54,244 nucleotides of DNA from an uncultured Gammaproteobacteria bacterium (GCA_947258785.1 CAMYJT010000017.1:1-54244), one strand, 5' to 3'; shown: positions 43,154 to 53,550, counted from the stretch's first letter. Notes: a model not told the origin generated them from the letters alone. A program made the numbers and translations.

Positions 43154-44044
43154 ATGTCAGACAGGCATCCGATAATCGCGATAACGGGGTCGTCCGGTTC
43201 CGGCAGCTCGCAGATCATCAGTGCCTTCGAGCACATCTGCCGGCGGGAGAAGGCCAACATGGCGGTCGTTGACGGTGACGGTTTTCACTGTCTGAATCGG
43301 GCTGAATTCGCGGAAGTGGTCGCCGCCGCGGACGCCGGCAGCAATCCCAGTCATTTCAGTCCGGCATACAACCAGTTCGACCGTCTCGAGGCGTTGCTGA
43401 AGGAATACTCGGAGCACGGCACCGGCCAGACGCGCCGTTATTTACATGATGAGATTGAAGCGGCCAAATTCAATCAAGCGTCGGGCACATTCTTGCCCTG
43501 GGCGCCGATTCCTGAGCGCACAGATCTGCTTTTTTACCAGGGCCTGCACGGGTGTTTCGTCGACGATCAAACTGATATTGCTCAGTACATGGATCTCAAG
43601 ATCGGCGCCGTTCCGGTCGTGAATCTGGAATGGGAGCGCAAGATACATCGTGACATTCGGATGCGCGGTTACCGGCCCGACGATGTCACCGAAACAATAC
43701 TGCGGCGCATGCCCGACTACGTGAACTATATAACGCCGCAGTTTTCACGCACCGATATTAACTTCCAGCGGGTGCCCATGGTCGATACATCGAATCCATT
43801 CGTCGCCATGGATCTCCCGGTAGAGAAGGAGACGGTGGTGGTGATCCGGGTCGCCCGTCCCGAAGTCGCCAACGTCGATCTTCTGTACTTGTTGAATATG
43901 ATCCCCAACTCGTTCATGTCGCGGCGGAACTCGATTGTGGTACCGGGTGATGAGCTGGTTTACACGATGGAGTTGATTTTTGCGCCATTGGTGCACAAGT
44001 TATTGGAGCGGCGACGCCATGTACGGCAGGCCGATGCTGCTTGA
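43154..44044 (+). CDS. prk: Phosphoribulokinase (proteobacterial class I)
   Basis: A 296-residue kinase that makes ribulose bisphosphate, the RuBisCO substrate in the Calvin cycle. The start MSDRHPIIAITGSSGSGSS contains the P-loop; class I PRKs lack the usual Lys there (GxSGxGTT type), and here it reads SSGSGSS. Later motifs are VVDGDGFHCLNR, FSPAYNQFDRLEALLKEY, GTGQTRRYLHDE, LLFYQGLHGCFVDD and WERKIHRD, all typical of the short octameric class. ATG 43154 follows AAGGGG at 43138-43143. No RuBisCO or other Calvin gene is in the window, so the enzyme is encoded apart from its pathway. Confidence 0.94.
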   Translation: MSDRHPIIAITGSSGSGSSQIISAFEHICRREKANMAVVDGDGFHCLNRAEFAEVVAAADAGSNPSHFSPAYNQFDRLEALLKEYSEHGTGQTRRYLHDEIEAAKFNQASGTFLPWAPIPERTDLLFYQGLHGCFVDDQTDIAQYMDLKIGAVPVVNLEWERKIHRDIRMRGYRPDDVTETILRRMPDYVNYITPQFSRTDINFQRVPMVDTSNPFVAMDLPVEKETVVVIRVARPEVANVDLLYLLNMIPNSFMSRRNSIVVPGDELVYTMELIFAPLVHKLLERRRHVRQADAA

Positions 44045-44195
44045 TCCCGATTCTCCGGCACCGGCGCTTTTGCCTTACCGATTGGCCGCTGTGTAAGCTA
44101 TGTCCCGTGGGTGACCGGTTCATCACCAAACTAATCGATAAATACGGTCCCCGCTGATCTTCACAGTTGGCGCGGGCGCGCGTGAGGTAGAGGCT

Positions 44196-45110
44196 ATGGC
44201 TTATTTCTTGCAGCAACTCATCAACGGATTGACCCTGGGCATGATATACGGCCTGATCGCCATCGGTTATACGATGGTCTACGGCATCATCGGCATGATC
44301 AATTTCGCCCACGGCGAGATTTTCATGATCGGGGCCTTTGTCTCCATCATTGCCTTTCTGCTGCTCGGTATGCTCGGTATCGGTTGGGTGCCGCTGGCGG
44401 TGCTGTTGGTGATGATCGTGACGATGCTGCTGACCTCGGTATACGGTTGGGCCCTGGAGCGGGTGGCCTATCGACCACTGCGCAACTCGCCGCGCTTGGC
44501 GGCCTTGATCACGGCCATCGGCATGTCGATCTTCCTGCAAAACTATGTGCAGTTGTTGCAGGGAGCCAGGGTCAAACCGCTGCAGCCGGTGATCAGCGGG
44601 GGTCTCCGGTTTATGAAGCAGAGCGACTTCGTGGTCAGCTTCAGTTATCTGCAGATTTTCATCATCATCTTGACTTTGTGCCTGATGGTCGTATTCACCC
44701 TGCTGATCAACAAAACCGCATTCGGCCGTGCCCAGCGCGCCTGCCAGCAGGACCTGGGCATGGCCGCCTTGATCGGCATCAACGTGGATCGCACCATCTC
44801 CCTGACCTTCGTCACCGGCGCGGCACTGGCTTCGGTAGCGGGGCTGATGTTTCTGATGAACTACGGAGTGATCGATTTCTACATCGGCTTCCTGGCCGGC
44901 ATCAAGGCGTTTACTGCGGCGGTGTTGGGGGGCATCGGCTCCTTGCCGGGCGCCATGCTGGGCGGCTTGCTGATCGGTTTGATCGAGGCGTTCTGGTCCG
45001 CCTACTTTACCGTCGAGTATAAAGACGTGGCCGCATTCTCCATCTTGGTTCTGGTGCTGATCTTCCGCCCGACCGGCTTGCTCGGCAAACCCGATATTGA
45101 GAAGGTTTGA
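44196..45110 (+). CDS. livH: Branched-chain amino acid type ABC permease LivH
   Basis: A 304-residue inner-membrane permease with about eight helices. Hallmarks are the N-terminal [25 protein letters not shown] region (quoted in outline: [19 protein letters not shown]) with [34 protein letters not shown] and the EAA-like loop [20 protein letters not shown]. It forms the membrane channel with LivM. It heads a tight operon livH-livM-livG-livF followed by a DUF6867 gene and the binding protein. ATG 44196. The 150 bases upstream contain no convincing promoter. Confidence 0.95.
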   Translation: MAYFLQQLINGLTLGMIYGLIAIGYTMVYGIIGMINFAHGEIFMIGAFVSIIAFLLLGMLGIGWVPLAVLLVMIVTMLLTSVYGWALERVAYRPLRNSPRLAALITAIGMSIFLQNYVQLLQGARVKPLQPVISGGLRFMKQSDFVVSFSYLQIFIIILTLCLMVVFTLLINKTAFGRAQRACQQDLGMAALIGINVDRTISLTFVTGAALASVAGLMFLMNYGVIDFYIGFLAGIKAFTAAVLGGIGSLPGAMLGGLLIGLIEAFWSAYFTVEYKDVAAFSILVLVLIFRPTGLLGKPDIEKV

Positions 45111-45114
45111 GCAG

Positions 45115-46629
45115 ATGGCTCCGCCGTCCGGCACGACCACGATACTGCCGCCACTCGATCGCAGGGCGGTCCTGAAGGAGTCGGCTTACATCGCCATCTT
45201 CGTGTTTGCCCTGGCGTTCGGCCTGGTCGGCTTCAAGACGGAAGACGTCCCCGGCGGACTGGAGATCGTGACTCGATTCGGCCAGGTGTTCGTGGCGGCG
45301 CTCGTGGCGTTTGTCGGCCGCCTTGGCATGATCCTGCTGCGCGAACAGCGGCCGGTGCCGGTGCTTTGGGGATCGGCGGCTTTCGCCGCGGTGATGCTTG
45401 CGCTGCTGATCGGCAACCTGGCGGCGCCCGCCGCCGATCTAACCCGGTACTTGCCGTTTGGCAGTGTGGTGATCAACTGGTTGGTCACCCTGCTCGCGGT
45501 GGTTTTCTTTGGCCGTGCAGTCTGGGTGTTACGCCATCGCTCGCGAGCGGTAACGGCTGGCCGGGAGGCCGTGATGGATCGGGTCGCGGCCCGGGTGCAG
45601 AGGTCGGCCCGGGTGATTGGCCCGCTGCTGCTCGGCATTGCCATCGTGTTCCCGTTTCTGCCTGTCGCCGACCGCTGGCTGCTCGACATCGCGATCCTGG
45701 TGGCGACGTACATCATGCTTGGGTGGGGGCTGAATATCGTCGTCGGTTTGGCGGGATTGCTGGACCTGGGGTACGTCGCATTCTACGCCGTCGGCGCCTA
45801 CAGCTATGCCCTGCTGGCGACGTATTTCGATCTCGGGTTCTGGGTATGCTTGCCGTTTGCCGGAATCATGGCCGCCTTTGCCGGTATCTTGTTGGGCTTT
45901 CCGGTGTTGCGGCTGCGCGGCGACTATCTGGCAATCGTGACGCTGGGGTTTGGAGAGATGATCCGGGTCATCCTGTTGAACTGGTACAAGTTCACCAAGG
46001 GGCCCGACGGTATTTCCGGCATTCCCCGGCCGTCGTTTTTCGGCTTGCCGTTCACCCGTAACCCCCCAGATGGTTCGGAGAGTTTCCACAGTTTCTTTGG
46101 GCTCGAATATTCGCCGCTGGACCGCATTATTTTTCTCTACTACCTGATTATTGCGCTCGCCTTGGTCACCAATTTTTTTACGCTGCGCATCCGTAAACTG
46201 CCGGTGGGGCGCGCCTGGGAGGCCCTGCGGGAGGACGAGACCGCGTGCCGCAGCATCGGCATCAATCCGCGTAACACTAAATTGACCGCATTTGCCATCG
46301 GCGCCATGTTCGGCGGGTTCGGCGGTTCGTTTTTTGCGACGCGGCAGGGTTTCATCAGTCCGGAGAGCTTTACGTTCATCGAGTCCGCCATCATTCTGGC
46401 GGTCGTCGTGCTCGGCGGTATGGGCAGCCAGATCGGCGTCGCTTTCGCCGCCGTCATCCTGATCGGCCTGCCGGAGTTCTTCCGGGAATTGCAGCAGTAC
46501 CGCATGCTCGCATTCGGCGCGGCGATGGTCATGATCATGGTCTGGCGGCCGCGTGGCCTGCTCGCCCACCGAGAGCCCACGATCCGCTTGTTCCCGCAGG
46601 GGCCGCCGGTCAAGGAGCCGAAGACGTGA
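45115..46629 (+). CDS. livM: Branched-chain amino acid type ABC permease LivM
   Basis: A 504-residue permease, long for the family because of about 150 extra N-terminal residues with three to four added helices before the usual domain ([22 protein letters not shown] onward, here outlined as [21 protein letters not shown], split at residue 20). Core hallmarks are [34 protein letters not shown] and [23 protein letters not shown] 45115 lies four bases after livH with AGAAGG upstream; the frame opens at 45097. The extended N-terminus is common in alphaproteobacterial-type systems. It overlaps livG by four bases. Confidence 0.94.
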   Translation: MAPPSGTTTILPPLDRRAVLKESAYIAIFVFALAFGLVGFKTEDVPGGLEIVTRFGQVFVAALVAFVGRLGMILLREQRPVPVLWGSAAFAAVMLALLIGNLAAPAADLTRYLPFGSVVINWLVTLLAVVFFGRAVWVLRHRSRAVTAGREAVMDRVAARVQRSARVIGPLLLGIAIVFPFLPVADRWLLDIAILVATYIMLGWGLNIVVGLAGLLDLGYVAFYAVGAYSYALLATYFDLGFWVCLPFAGIMAAFAGILLGFPVLRLRGDYLAIVTLGFGEMIRVILLNWYKFTKGPDGISGIPRPSFFGLPFTRNPPDGSESFHSFFGLEYSPLDRIIFLYYLIIALALVTNFFTLRIRKLPVGRAWEALREDETACRSIGINPRNTKLTAFAIGAMFGGFGGSFFATRQGFISPESFTFIESAIILAVVVLGGMGSQIGVAFAAVILIGLPEFFRELQQYRMLAFGAAMVMIMVWRPRGLLAHREPTIRLFPQGPPVKEPKT

Positions 46630-47495
46630 ACGGCAACGGCGGTGCGCACGGGTTGATTGCGGTCGAACATCTGACGATGCGCTTCGGTGGATTGGTTGCG
46701 GTGGACGACGTGTCGTTTGACGGCGCCGACCGGCAGATTACCGCCATTATCGGCCCCAATGGCGCGGGGAAGACGACGGTGTTCAACTGCCTGACCGGCT
46801 TCTACAAGCCCACCGTGGGCCGACTGACCCTGAACCACCCGGAAAACGGGCAGTTTCTGCTGGAGCGCATGGAAGGGTATCAGATCCCCGCGCGCGCCGG
46901 CATCGCCCGCACCTTCCAGAACATCCGCCTGTTTCCCGCCATGTCGGTGCTCGAAAACCTGGTCCTTGCCCAGCACAATGTGTTGATGCGCGCTTCCGGG
47001 TTTTCAGTCGCCGGTCTGCTCGGCATGCGGCGCTACCGGGAAGCGGAACGCCAAGCGGTTGATCTGGCCAAGTACTGGCTCGACCGCACCAGTCTCACCG
47101 AGCGCGCCGACTGGGAAGCAGGCAACCTCCCCTACGGCGACCAGCGACGTTTAGAGATCGCTCGGGCCATGTGCACCAAACCGGTCCTGTTGTGTCTGGA
47201 CGAACCCGCCGCAGGCCTCAATCCGAAGGAATCGGCCGAGTTGAACAAGTTGCTGTTGTACGTTCGGGACGAACACCGCATCGGGCTGCTGCTGATCGAA
47301 CACGACATGAGCGTGGTAATGGAAATTTCCGATCGCATCATCGTATTGGATTATGGACGCAACATCGCCGCCGGGACCCCGGACGAAATCAAGAACAACC
47401 CCGACGTCATCCGCGCGTATCTCGGCGAGACCGAGGATGAGGAACTGCCGGCGACGGTGGCGCGCGATCTGCAGGACTCGGCGCCCAGGTCATGA
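46626..47495 (+). CDS. livG: Branched-chain amino acid type ABC ATPase LivG
   Basis: A 289-residue ATPase of the LivG type. Walker [10 protein letters not shown] is near residue 43, the Q-loop region is [19 protein letters not shown], the signature motif reads [16 protein letters not shown] (the LivG variant of LSGGQ) and Walker B is [15 protein letters not shown]; the switch His is in [10 protein letters not shown]. It starts with GTG 46626, overlapping the livM stop by four bases, and overlaps livF by four bases in turn, so translation of the whole set is probably coupled. Confidence 0.96.
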   Translation: MNGNGGAHGLIAVEHLTMRFGGLVAVDDVSFDGADRQITAIIGPNGAGKTTVFNCLTGFYKPTVGRLTLNHPENGQFLLERMEGYQIPARAGIARTFQNIRLFPAMSVLENLVLAQHNVLMRASGFSVAGLLGMRRYREAERQAVDLAKYWLDRTSLTERADWEAGNLPYGDQRRLEIARAMCTKPVLLCLDEPAAGLNPKESAELNKLLLYVRDEHRIGLLLIEHDMSVVMEISDRIIVLDYGRNIAAGTPDEIKNNPDVIRAYLGETEDEELPATVARDLQDSAPRS

Positions 47496-48211
47496 GTATG
47501 CTCACGGTCAGCGGCGTGCACACCTTCTACGGGCGGATCGAGGCGTTGCGCGGGGTTGATGTTACGGTCGAGGAGGGCGAGATCGTGACGCTTATCGGCG
47601 CCAACGGCGCCGGTAAGTCGACGCTGTTGATGACCATCTGCGGCAATCCGCGGGCGGCGGCTGGGCGCATCGCTTTCGACGGCCGGGAAATCACCAGCCT
47701 GCCCACCCACAATATCGTGCGCCGGGGGATAGCGCAGTCGCCGGAGGGACGGCGGATTTTTCCATTCATGACGGTCCTGGAGAACCTCCAGATGGGGGCG
47801 TCGGTCGTGGATCCCGCGCATTTCCAGGAGGACGTCGACCGGGTATTTACACTGTATCCGATACTAAAGGAACGCCGGCACCAGCGGGGCGGCACCCTGT
47901 CCGGCGGCGAGCAGCAGATGTTGGCGATCGGCCGTGCATTGATGAGCCGTCCGCGTCTGCTGCTTTTGGATGAACCGTCTCTGGGATTGGCGCCGCTGCT
48001 GGTTAAACAGATCTTCTCAGTGATAGCGGACATCAATAAGACTCAGAAAATGACTGTCTTCCTGGTAGAACAAAACGCCTATCATGCGCTGAGGCTTGCG
48101 CACCGCGGCTACGTCATGGCCAATGGCCAAATCGTATTGTCGGGCACCGGTCAGGAACTGCTGGCTAACCCGGAAATTCGCGCCGCCTATCTCGAGGGTG
48201 GACACGGATAA
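47492..48211 (+). CDS. livF: Branched-chain amino acid type ABC ATPase LivF
   Basis: A 239-residue ATPase of the LivF type. It shows Walker A GANGAGKST (about 37-45), RRGIAQSPEGRRIFPFMTVLENL (the family-specific P-E-G-R block, quoted in outline as SPEGRRIFPFMTV), signature LSGGEQQMLAIGRALMSRP and Walker B LLLLDEPSLGLAP. It pairs with LivG to drive uptake. ATG 47492 overlaps the livG stop (ATGA). A small membrane protein gene follows after 26 bases. Confidence 0.96.
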   Translation: MSMLTVSGVHTFYGRIEALRGVDVTVEEGEIVTLIGANGAGKSTLLMTICGNPRAAAGRIAFDGREITSLPTHNIVRRGIAQSPEGRRIFPFMTVLENLQMGASVVDPAHFQEDVDRVFTLYPILKERRHQRGGTLSGGEQQMLAIGRALMSRPRLLLLDEPSLGLAPLLVKQIFSVIADINKTQKMTVFLVEQNAYHALRLAHRGYVMANGQIVLSGTGQELLANPEIRAAYLEGGHG

Positions 48212-48237
48212 GCCGTCTCGATGGAGCAATAATCATT

Positions 48238-48597
48238 ATGGAAACGCTGTTGGGCACATCGATCGAGGTGTTTGTCGGCATGACCGGCGTGGTCATGGGC
48301 TTCGCGGCTTACATGACCGGCCAGGCACTGGCCAATACCTGGAAGCCGTTCTGGCATGCCGCTATCTACAGCGTGCTGTTGGGTGTCGGCGACCGGTTTC
48401 TGACCTTCGCGTTGTTCGAGGGCGAACTGCTGTCGCCCACGGGTTTCCTGATCGACAGCGCTTTGCTGATGTTCATCGCCTTGTTTGCGTATCGATTGAA
48501 CAAAGCACGCAAAATGGTCAGCCAATATCCCTGGTTGTACCGGCGGGTCGGATTGTTCGGTTGGGCGTCTATCTCCGCGGCCGACCGTACTGAGTAG
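48238..48597 (+). CDS. DUF6867-type small membrane protein of the liv operon
   Basis: A 119-residue protein with three predicted helices (about 7-27, 42-60, 69-87) and a soluble C-terminal end with QYPWLYRRVGLFGW. It resembles the DUF6867 proteins found between livF and the binding-protein gene in branched-chain amino acid transport operons, mainly of Alphaproteobacteria. A role in assembling or tuning the transporter is inferred from position only. ATG 48238, 26 bases after livF. Confidence 0.75.
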   Translation: METLLGTSIEVFVGMTGVVMGFAAYMTGQALANTWKPFWHAAIYSVLLGVGDRFLTFALFEGELLSPTGFLIDSALLMFIALFAYRLNKARKMVSQYPWLYRRVGLFGWASISAADRTE

Positions 48598-48730
48598 CCT
48601 GCGTTTCCCACCCTGAACACTTGTGCTACAGTAGCTGCACAACGGCAGCGGATGCCGCAAACACTCATGGGACGAAGATCCATCGTATCGTGTACAACAA
48701 TCAATGACCCACTATGTAGGAGGTTTCCTG

Positions 48731-49831
48731 ATGAGTAAATCGACATCGGCGTTGTGCGTCGCCGTCGTAGCCGCTCTGTTCGGTGCGAACATCGCCTGGG
48801 CGGACATTAAAATTGCGGTGGCCGGTCCAATGACCGGGCAATACGCGTCCTTCGGCGAGCAGATGCAGCGCGGCGCCGAAATGGCAGTGGCGGACATCAA
48901 CGCCGCTGGCGGTGTTATGGGACAGAAGCTCGACCTGGCCATTGGCGACGACGCCTGTGATCCGAAGCAGGCAGTGGCAGTGGCCAACAAATTCGCCAGT
49001 GACGGGGTGATTTTTGTCGCCGGGCATTTTTGCTCCGGATCCTCGATACCGGCGTCCAAAGTATACGAAGAAGAGAACATCCTGCAAATCTCGCCCGCGT
49101 CCACTAATCCAAAGCTGACCGAAGAGGGTGGACCGAATGTGTTTCGAACCTGCGGGCGCGATGATCAGCAGGGTATCGTGGCCGGCAATTTTCTCGCCGA
49201 CACATTCGGGAAGGTCAAGATTGCCATCCTGCACGACAAGACCGCGTATGGAAAGGGGCTGGCCGATGAGACCAAAAAGCAGCTCAACAAACGCGGCATA
49301 ACGGAGGCCATGTACGAGGCGTATACCGCCGGTGAAAAAGACTACTCGGCACTGGTCTCGAAAATGAAGGGCGCTGGCGTCAATCTGTTTTATCTCGGCG
49401 GTTACCACACCGAAGCGGGACTCATGATTCGTCAAGCCCGCGAACAGGGCTACAACGTGCAATTGGTGTCCGGCGATGCCCTGGTCACCGATGAGTTCTG
49501 GAAAATCACCGGAGCCGCCGGTGAGGGCACCTTGATGACCTTCAGTCCGGACCCACGCAAGAATCCGGTCGCTGTTCTGGTGGTTAAGAAGTTTCGCGAC
49601 ACCGGCTATGAACCCGAGGGCTACACCCTCTACACCTATGGCGCGATTCAGGCCTGGGTGCAGGCGGTTGAAAAGGCCAGCAGTACGGACACTCAGAAGG
49701 TCATCCCCGCGCTGCGCGGAAACCAATTTGACACCGTGCTGGGCAAGATCGGCTTCGATGAGAAGGGCGATGTGACAGCCCCGGGTTACGTGTTCTACAA
49801 GTGGAGTAAGGGTACTTACGACTATATGTAG
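48731..49831 (+). CDS. livK: Periplasmic branched-chain amino acid type binding protein
   Basis: A 366-residue protein with a signal peptide (about 1-24, ending NIAWA). The mature start DIKIAVAGPMTGQYASFGEQM and the block INAAGGVMGQKLDLAIGDDACDP (in outline) match type I periplasmic binding proteins of the Leu/Ile/Val class. Further motifs are GHFCSGSSIPASKVYEE and FRTCGRDDQQG, with a likely ligand pocket around these Ser/Thr residues. ATG 48731 has a strong ribosome site TAGGAGG (48717-48723). Real substrate may be any amino acid, amide or urea. It is followed by a strong terminator. Confidence 0.94.
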   Translation: MSKSTSALCVAVVAALFGANIAWADIKIAVAGPMTGQYASFGEQMQRGAEMAVADINAAGGVMGQKLDLAIGDDACDPKQAVAVANKFASDGVIFVAGHFCSGSSIPASKVYEEENILQISPASTNPKLTEEGGPNVFRTCGRDDQQGIVAGNFLADTFGKVKIAILHDKTAYGKGLADETKKQLNKRGITEAMYEAYTAGEKDYSALVSKMKGAGVNLFYLGGYHTEAGLMIRQAREQGYNVQLVSGDALVTDEFWKITGAAGEGTLMTFSPDPRKNPVAVLVVKKFRDTGYEPEGYTLYTYGAIQAWVQAVEKASSTDTQKVIPALRGNQFDTVLGKIGFDEKGDVTAPGYVFYKWSKGTYDYM

Positions 49832-49857
49832 CGGCCATTGCTCCGATGCACAGGCCA

Positions 49858-49890
49858 AACCGGCGGCCCGCAGGCCGCCGGTTTTTTATT
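49858..49890 (+). terminator. Intrinsic terminator of the liv operon
   Basis: An 11-bp stem AACCGGCGGCC (49858-49868) / GGCCGCCGGTT (49873-49883) with a four-base loop is followed by TTTTTTATTT. It sits 27 bases after livK and just before the end of the convergent ispG gene, so it separates the two. Confidence 0.93.
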
Positions 49891-49897
49891 TGACTGC

Positions 49898-51037
49898 TTA
49901 CTCCGGTTGCGCCGCCACCAACTGGTCCAGTTCGAGCTTCAGACGCGGCAGGATCTCGTCATATCGGAAGGCGCCAAGTTTTTCGCCGCCGCGCTTCAGG
50001 TTCACGAAATTCGGGCCGCACCAAAGACCGAGGTCGGCGTCGTCAGTTTCCCCCGGTCCGTTGACCCGGCATCCCATCACTGCGATTGTAACGGCGTGTT
50101 GTTCGGCGTAGCGCGTCAGCTCCTTGACCTGAACTGCCAAGTCAACGAACGCCTCGTTCTCGACCCTTGAGCAGCTTGGACAGCTGATGATGTTGAGTCG
50201 GTCGTTGTTGAACCGGACTACGCTGCGCAGGCGCCCGGCCTCAATGTCGGCCAGAATCTGCCGGCCGACCGCGACTTCCTCCGTCTTCCTGGGATTGGGA
50301 AGCGTCAGGGAGACCCTGATCGTATCGCCGATGCCGTGTCCCAGCAGTTGCTCGAAAGCGATGCGCGTCTTGATGACGCCGTCCGGCGGCATCCCGGCTT
50401 CGGTGACGCCGAGGTGCAAGGGAATCTCGGGCCGCTCCACGGCGAAGCGCCGATTCGCATCGATGACCGTAGTCGGGTCGGAGTCTTTCAGGGATACGCA
50501 GTAGCGCATAAAATCGAGGGCGTCCAGCAGCTCACAGTGGTCCAAGACACTTTCCACCATCGGCGAGACGGCATCGCGGCGCGAATGTTTTTCCAGTTTG
50601 GCGGGGTCCACCGATCCGCTGTTCACGCCGACGCGGATGGCGCAGCCGTGATCGCCGGCCACGTCGACCAGAAATCGGACTTTGTCCCGCCACGGCTTGT
50701 TTCGCTCATGGTGGTAGAGATGACCCGGATTGTAACGTATCTTATCAACATGGGGCGCAACCAGCGGTGCGATGCGATAATTCTCCTGCAGGTCCACCGA
50801 CAGGGTCACCGCCGTCCGACGGCGGATTTCGGCCAGGGCGTCGGCGTCTTGCCGGTTGTCCACCGCAATGCGGACGATTCCGGCACCGGCGCGCGCCAGC
50901 GCGTCAACCTGGGCAACGGTGGCCTCGATGTCTTGGGTGTGCGTGGCACACATGCTCTGTACGACGATGGGATGGGTGGCGCCAAGGGTTACGGAGCCGA
51001 TGTCGACCGCACGGGTCGGATTACGAGAGATGGTCAC
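49898..51037 (-). CDS. ispG: 4-hydroxy-3-methylbut-2-en-1-yl diphosphate synthase
   Basis: A 379-residue iron-sulfur enzyme of the non-mevalonate isoprenoid pathway. The N-terminal barrel has VGSVTLG-like ([18 protein letters not shown]) and DKIRYNPGH motifs. The 4Fe-4S cysteines are in SCPSCSR (near 272-278) and [11 protein letters not shown] (near 318-328). The length fits the two-domain bacterial form. The start is GTG 51037. It is convergent with the liv operon; birA is divergent after 132 bases. Confidence 0.95.
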   Translation of the reverse strand: MTISRNPTRAVDIGSVTLGATHPIVVQSMCATHTQDIEATVAQVDALARAGAGIVRIAVDNRQDADALAEIRRRTAVTLSVDLQENYRIAPLVAPHVDKIRYNPGHLYHHERNKPWRDKVRFLVDVAGDHGCAIRVGVNSGSVDPAKLEKHSRRDAVSPMVESVLDHCELLDALDFMRYCVSLKDSDPTTVIDANRRFAVERPEIPLHLGVTEAGMPPDGVIKTRIAFEQLLGHGIGDTIRVSLTLPNPRKTEEVAVGRQILADIEAGRLRSVVRFNNDRLNIISCPSCSRVENEAFVDLAVQVKELTRYAEQHAVTIAVMGCRVNGPGETDDADLGLWCGPNFVNLKRGGEKLGAFRYDEILPRLKLELDQLVAAQPE

Positions 51038-51169
51038 GCTTGAGTACTGTGCAGAGGCCGTCGAACTGGTACGTTAATGATTTAATCCGTCCGGCGCAAT
51101 GGCACCGGCTGGTCAAACTGGGCCGGATGTTCGACTGAACCGCTGCCTGGAGCGAAAACCCGGTCTTCA

Positions 51170-52159
51170 ATGACAGCAACTGGTCAAACTCGATCCCGGA
51201 TACTCACCATGCTGAGCGACGGCGGGTTTACGTCCGGGGAGGCGATAGGCGGTCGGCTGCGCATCTCTCGCGCCGCTGTGCACAAGCATATTTCGTACTT
51301 GGCCCGGCAGGGAGTGCCGATCCACCGGGTGCGCGGCCGGGGATATCGGCTGGCCTCGGACGTGCATTTGCTGAACGAACAAGTGATTCGGCAGTCCCTG
51401 GATCCCGGCATTTGGCGCCAGGTCAAGCGCCTTGTAATTCTGCCGGAAGTGGATTCGACCAGTGAATGGTTGCGTCGGCAAAGTCCGGCATCGCTGCCCG
51501 GACTGGTCTGTGCCGCGGAAGCCCAAACCAGCGGCCGTGGTCGACGGGGCAGCGACTGGATCGCCTCGCCATACCGGAATATGCTGTTCTCGTTGGGGTG
51601 GGAGTACGACCGCTGGCCTCAATCGGTGACCGGCCTCGGCTTGGCAACCGCGGTGGCGGTGTTGCGTGCGCTGCGCGCTCTGTCGATCACCGGTGTCGAC
51701 ATTAAGTGGCCCAATGACCTGTTGGTTGACGGCCGTAAACTCGGCGGCATTTTGATTGACGTAAGTGGCGAGTCTGACGGGCGATGTACCGTGGTGTTGG
51801 GGCTGGGGATAAACGTGCACCTCGACGCGCGGGACGCGGCGCGCATCGAACAGGCATGGACCGACTTGCGGACGCTGACCGGGACCGTCGTGGACCGCAA
51901 TCGATTGATCGCCCACTGTGTTGCGCAGATCATCCCGATGTTGGACCAGTTCGGACGGTGTGGCTTTCCGGCCTTCCGCGCGGAGTGGGAAGACCACCAC
52001 GCGTATGCGCGAAGACGCGTACGAATCACTGCCGCGGGGGAGGCCGTCGACGGGCTGGTCCTGGGGGTGGACGATCAGGGCGCGCTGCTGGTTCGGGACA
52101 ATGCTGAACGCACGCGGCGGTTCGTGGGTGGCGATGTGCGGCTGAGGGCGTTGGCGTGA
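51170..52159 (+). CDS. birA: Biotin-protein ligase and biotin repressor
   Basis: A 329-residue bifunctional protein. A winged helix-turn-helix (about 8-60) that can bind the biotin operator precedes the ligase domain: STSEWLRR, the AMP-binding loop SGRGRRGSDWIAS (about 121-133), GVDIKWPNDLLVDGRKLGGIL and LGLGINVH, then the C-terminal SH3-like domain. It biotinylates carboxylases such as acetyl-CoA carboxylase. ATG 51170; its end overlaps coaX by four bases, an order conserved upstream of the tRNA-tufB cluster in many gammaproteobacteria. Confidence 0.96.
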   Translation: MTATGQTRSRILTMLSDGGFTSGEAIGGRLRISRAAVHKHISYLARQGVPIHRVRGRGYRLASDVHLLNEQVIRQSLDPGIWRQVKRLVILPEVDSTSEWLRRQSPASLPGLVCAAEAQTSGRGRRGSDWIASPYRNMLFSLGWEYDRWPQSVTGLGLATAVAVLRALRALSITGVDIKWPNDLLVDGRKLGGILIDVSGESDGRCTVVLGLGINVHLDARDAARIEQAWTDLRTLTGTVVDRNRLIAHCVAQIIPMLDQFGRCGFPAFRAEWEDHHAYARRRVRITAAGEAVDGLVLGVDDQGALLVRDNAERTRRFVGGDVRLRALA

Positions 52160-52893
52160 ATCTGCTGATCGATGTCGGCAACAGCTGCTTGAAATGGGCA
52201 GTGGCCGGCGGTGGCGACTGGGACGGTGGGCATGCGGCCCCAATCGTTCGATCGGTGGGTTTATTCACACGCTGCTGGGGCCGGTTGCGGGCGCCCGATC
52301 GGATCATGGTTTCGAATGTGCTAGGCGCGCCGTTTGCCGCTGACCTGACGGGCTGGTGTGTGGACCGCTGGCAGCGGACCCCGGCCTACCTCCGCGTAAC
52401 GAAGTCGTGTTGTGGCATCATAAACAGCTACTCAGAACCCGGCGAACTTGGTGCCGACCGCTGGGCGGCGCTGATAGGTGCCCGTACGCTGGCATCCGGC
52501 GCCTTGTGCGTGATCGATTGCGGGACTGCGGTGACCGTGGACGTATTGAGCGACGAAAACGTGTTTCTAGGAGGTGCGATTCTGCCGGGATCGCGGTTGG
52601 CGCGCGATAGCCTGTTGCACCAGACCCAGGGCATCAAACAGGTCGGTGGCCTGCCGGCCTCGGTGTTTGGCCGTTCAACCGCCGAATGCGTCGGTGTCGG
52701 GGTTCACTACGGACTGGTCGGGGCCGTCGAGCGATTGATCGATGAGATTCAGATTTCGGTGGATTCACCGCTAGGGATATATTTAACCGGCGGCGGTGCG
52801 CATGAGCTGCGTCCAGCACTTGGACCGGCCACCCGCCTGGAGCCCGACTTGGTGTTGATCGGTTTGGCGGAAGTATTAGTTCATTCTCGATGA
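52156..52893 (+). CDS. coaX: Type III pantothenate kinase
   Basis: A 245-residue kinase of the ASKHA fold that starts coenzyme A synthesis by phosphorylating pantothenate. Motifs are the phosphate loop LLIDVGNSCLKWA (about 3-15), GADRWAALIGA (about 95-105), VIDCGTAVTVDVL (about 119-131) and the C-terminal YLTGGGAHEL. GTG 52156 overlaps the birA stop (GTGA), and the next gene overlaps its end by four bases, so the three genes form one operon. Confidence 0.95.
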   Translation: MNLLIDVGNSCLKWAVAGGGDWDGGHAAPIVRSVGLFTRCWGRLRAPDRIMVSNVLGAPFAADLTGWCVDRWQRTPAYLRVTKSCCGIINSYSEPGELGADRWAALIGARTLASGALCVIDCGTAVTVDVLSDENVFLGGAILPGSRLARDSLLHQTQGIKQVGGLPASVFGRSTAECVGVGVHYGLVGAVERLIDEIQISVDSPLGIYLTGGGAHELRPALGPATRLEPDLVLIGLAEVLVHSR

Positions 52894-53516
52894 AATGGGT
52901 CTTTGGTATGTTGCTGGTGCTGAATGTCGGCCTGTACCTGTGGGCGACCGGGCATCGACAGTCGGGTGCGTCGATCCGGCCGACGATCAATTTCCAGGGC
53001 ATGCGCCTGATCGGTGAACGGGGGCGTGGTGCCGACCCCGGCGCCGACGATGTGTGCTATCGCATCGGACCGTTCGCAGACCGGCAGGAATCCGCTAAGG
53101 CGATCACCTTATTGACGGATTTGTCGGTGCGCTTCAGTGAACTCACGGTCAGTAAACGGGAGGTGCGGGCGTACCGGGTTTACCTGGGTCCATTTACCGA
53201 CCCGGAGCAGACCGCCCGGCAGCGCGGGATGCTGCATGACAATGGAATCAGCGACTATTACATCAAGCGCGACAGCGTGGGTGAGGAGGTCATTTCCCTG
53301 GGCTTGTTTTCACAGCGCCGCGCCGCCGAGAATTTTGTGCGCAGCCTGGCCGAGACCGGCATAATCGCAAAACACCGCGCGGAGGACCGGATCCTCGGAC
53401 CGACCTATTGGTTGGAATTGACGGGATTGCATACCACGGCCGACGCGTTGCGGGGACTGCGCGACGGGCGCTGGGAGGGCGACCGGGCGCGGTTGCGGGC
53501 TTTTCCTTGTGGATAG
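52890..53516 (+). CDS. SPOR-domain membrane protein
   Basis: A 208-residue protein with an N-terminal transmembrane helix (about 3-18) and one or two SPOR-type repeats in the rest: CYRIGPFADRQESAKAI and YRVYLGPFTDPEQTARQ, then VISLGLFSQRRAAENFV. SPOR domains bind denuded glycan strands of peptidoglycan, often at the septum. It is the third gene of the birA-coaX operon and its ATG overlaps the coaX stop. Its exact job is unknown. Confidence 0.87.
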   Translation: MKWVFGMLLVLNVGLYLWATGHRQSGASIRPTINFQGMRLIGERGRGADPGADDVCYRIGPFADRQESAKAITLLTDLSVRFSELTVSKREVRAYRVYLGPFTDPEQTARQRGMLHDNGISDYYIKRDSVGEEVISLGLFSQRRAAENFVRSLAETGIIAKHRAEDRILGPTYWLELTGLHTTADALRGLRDGRWEGDRARLRAFPCG

Positions 53517-53550
53517 CCGGGTTTTGCTGCACCGCCCAACTCAGGAACGG

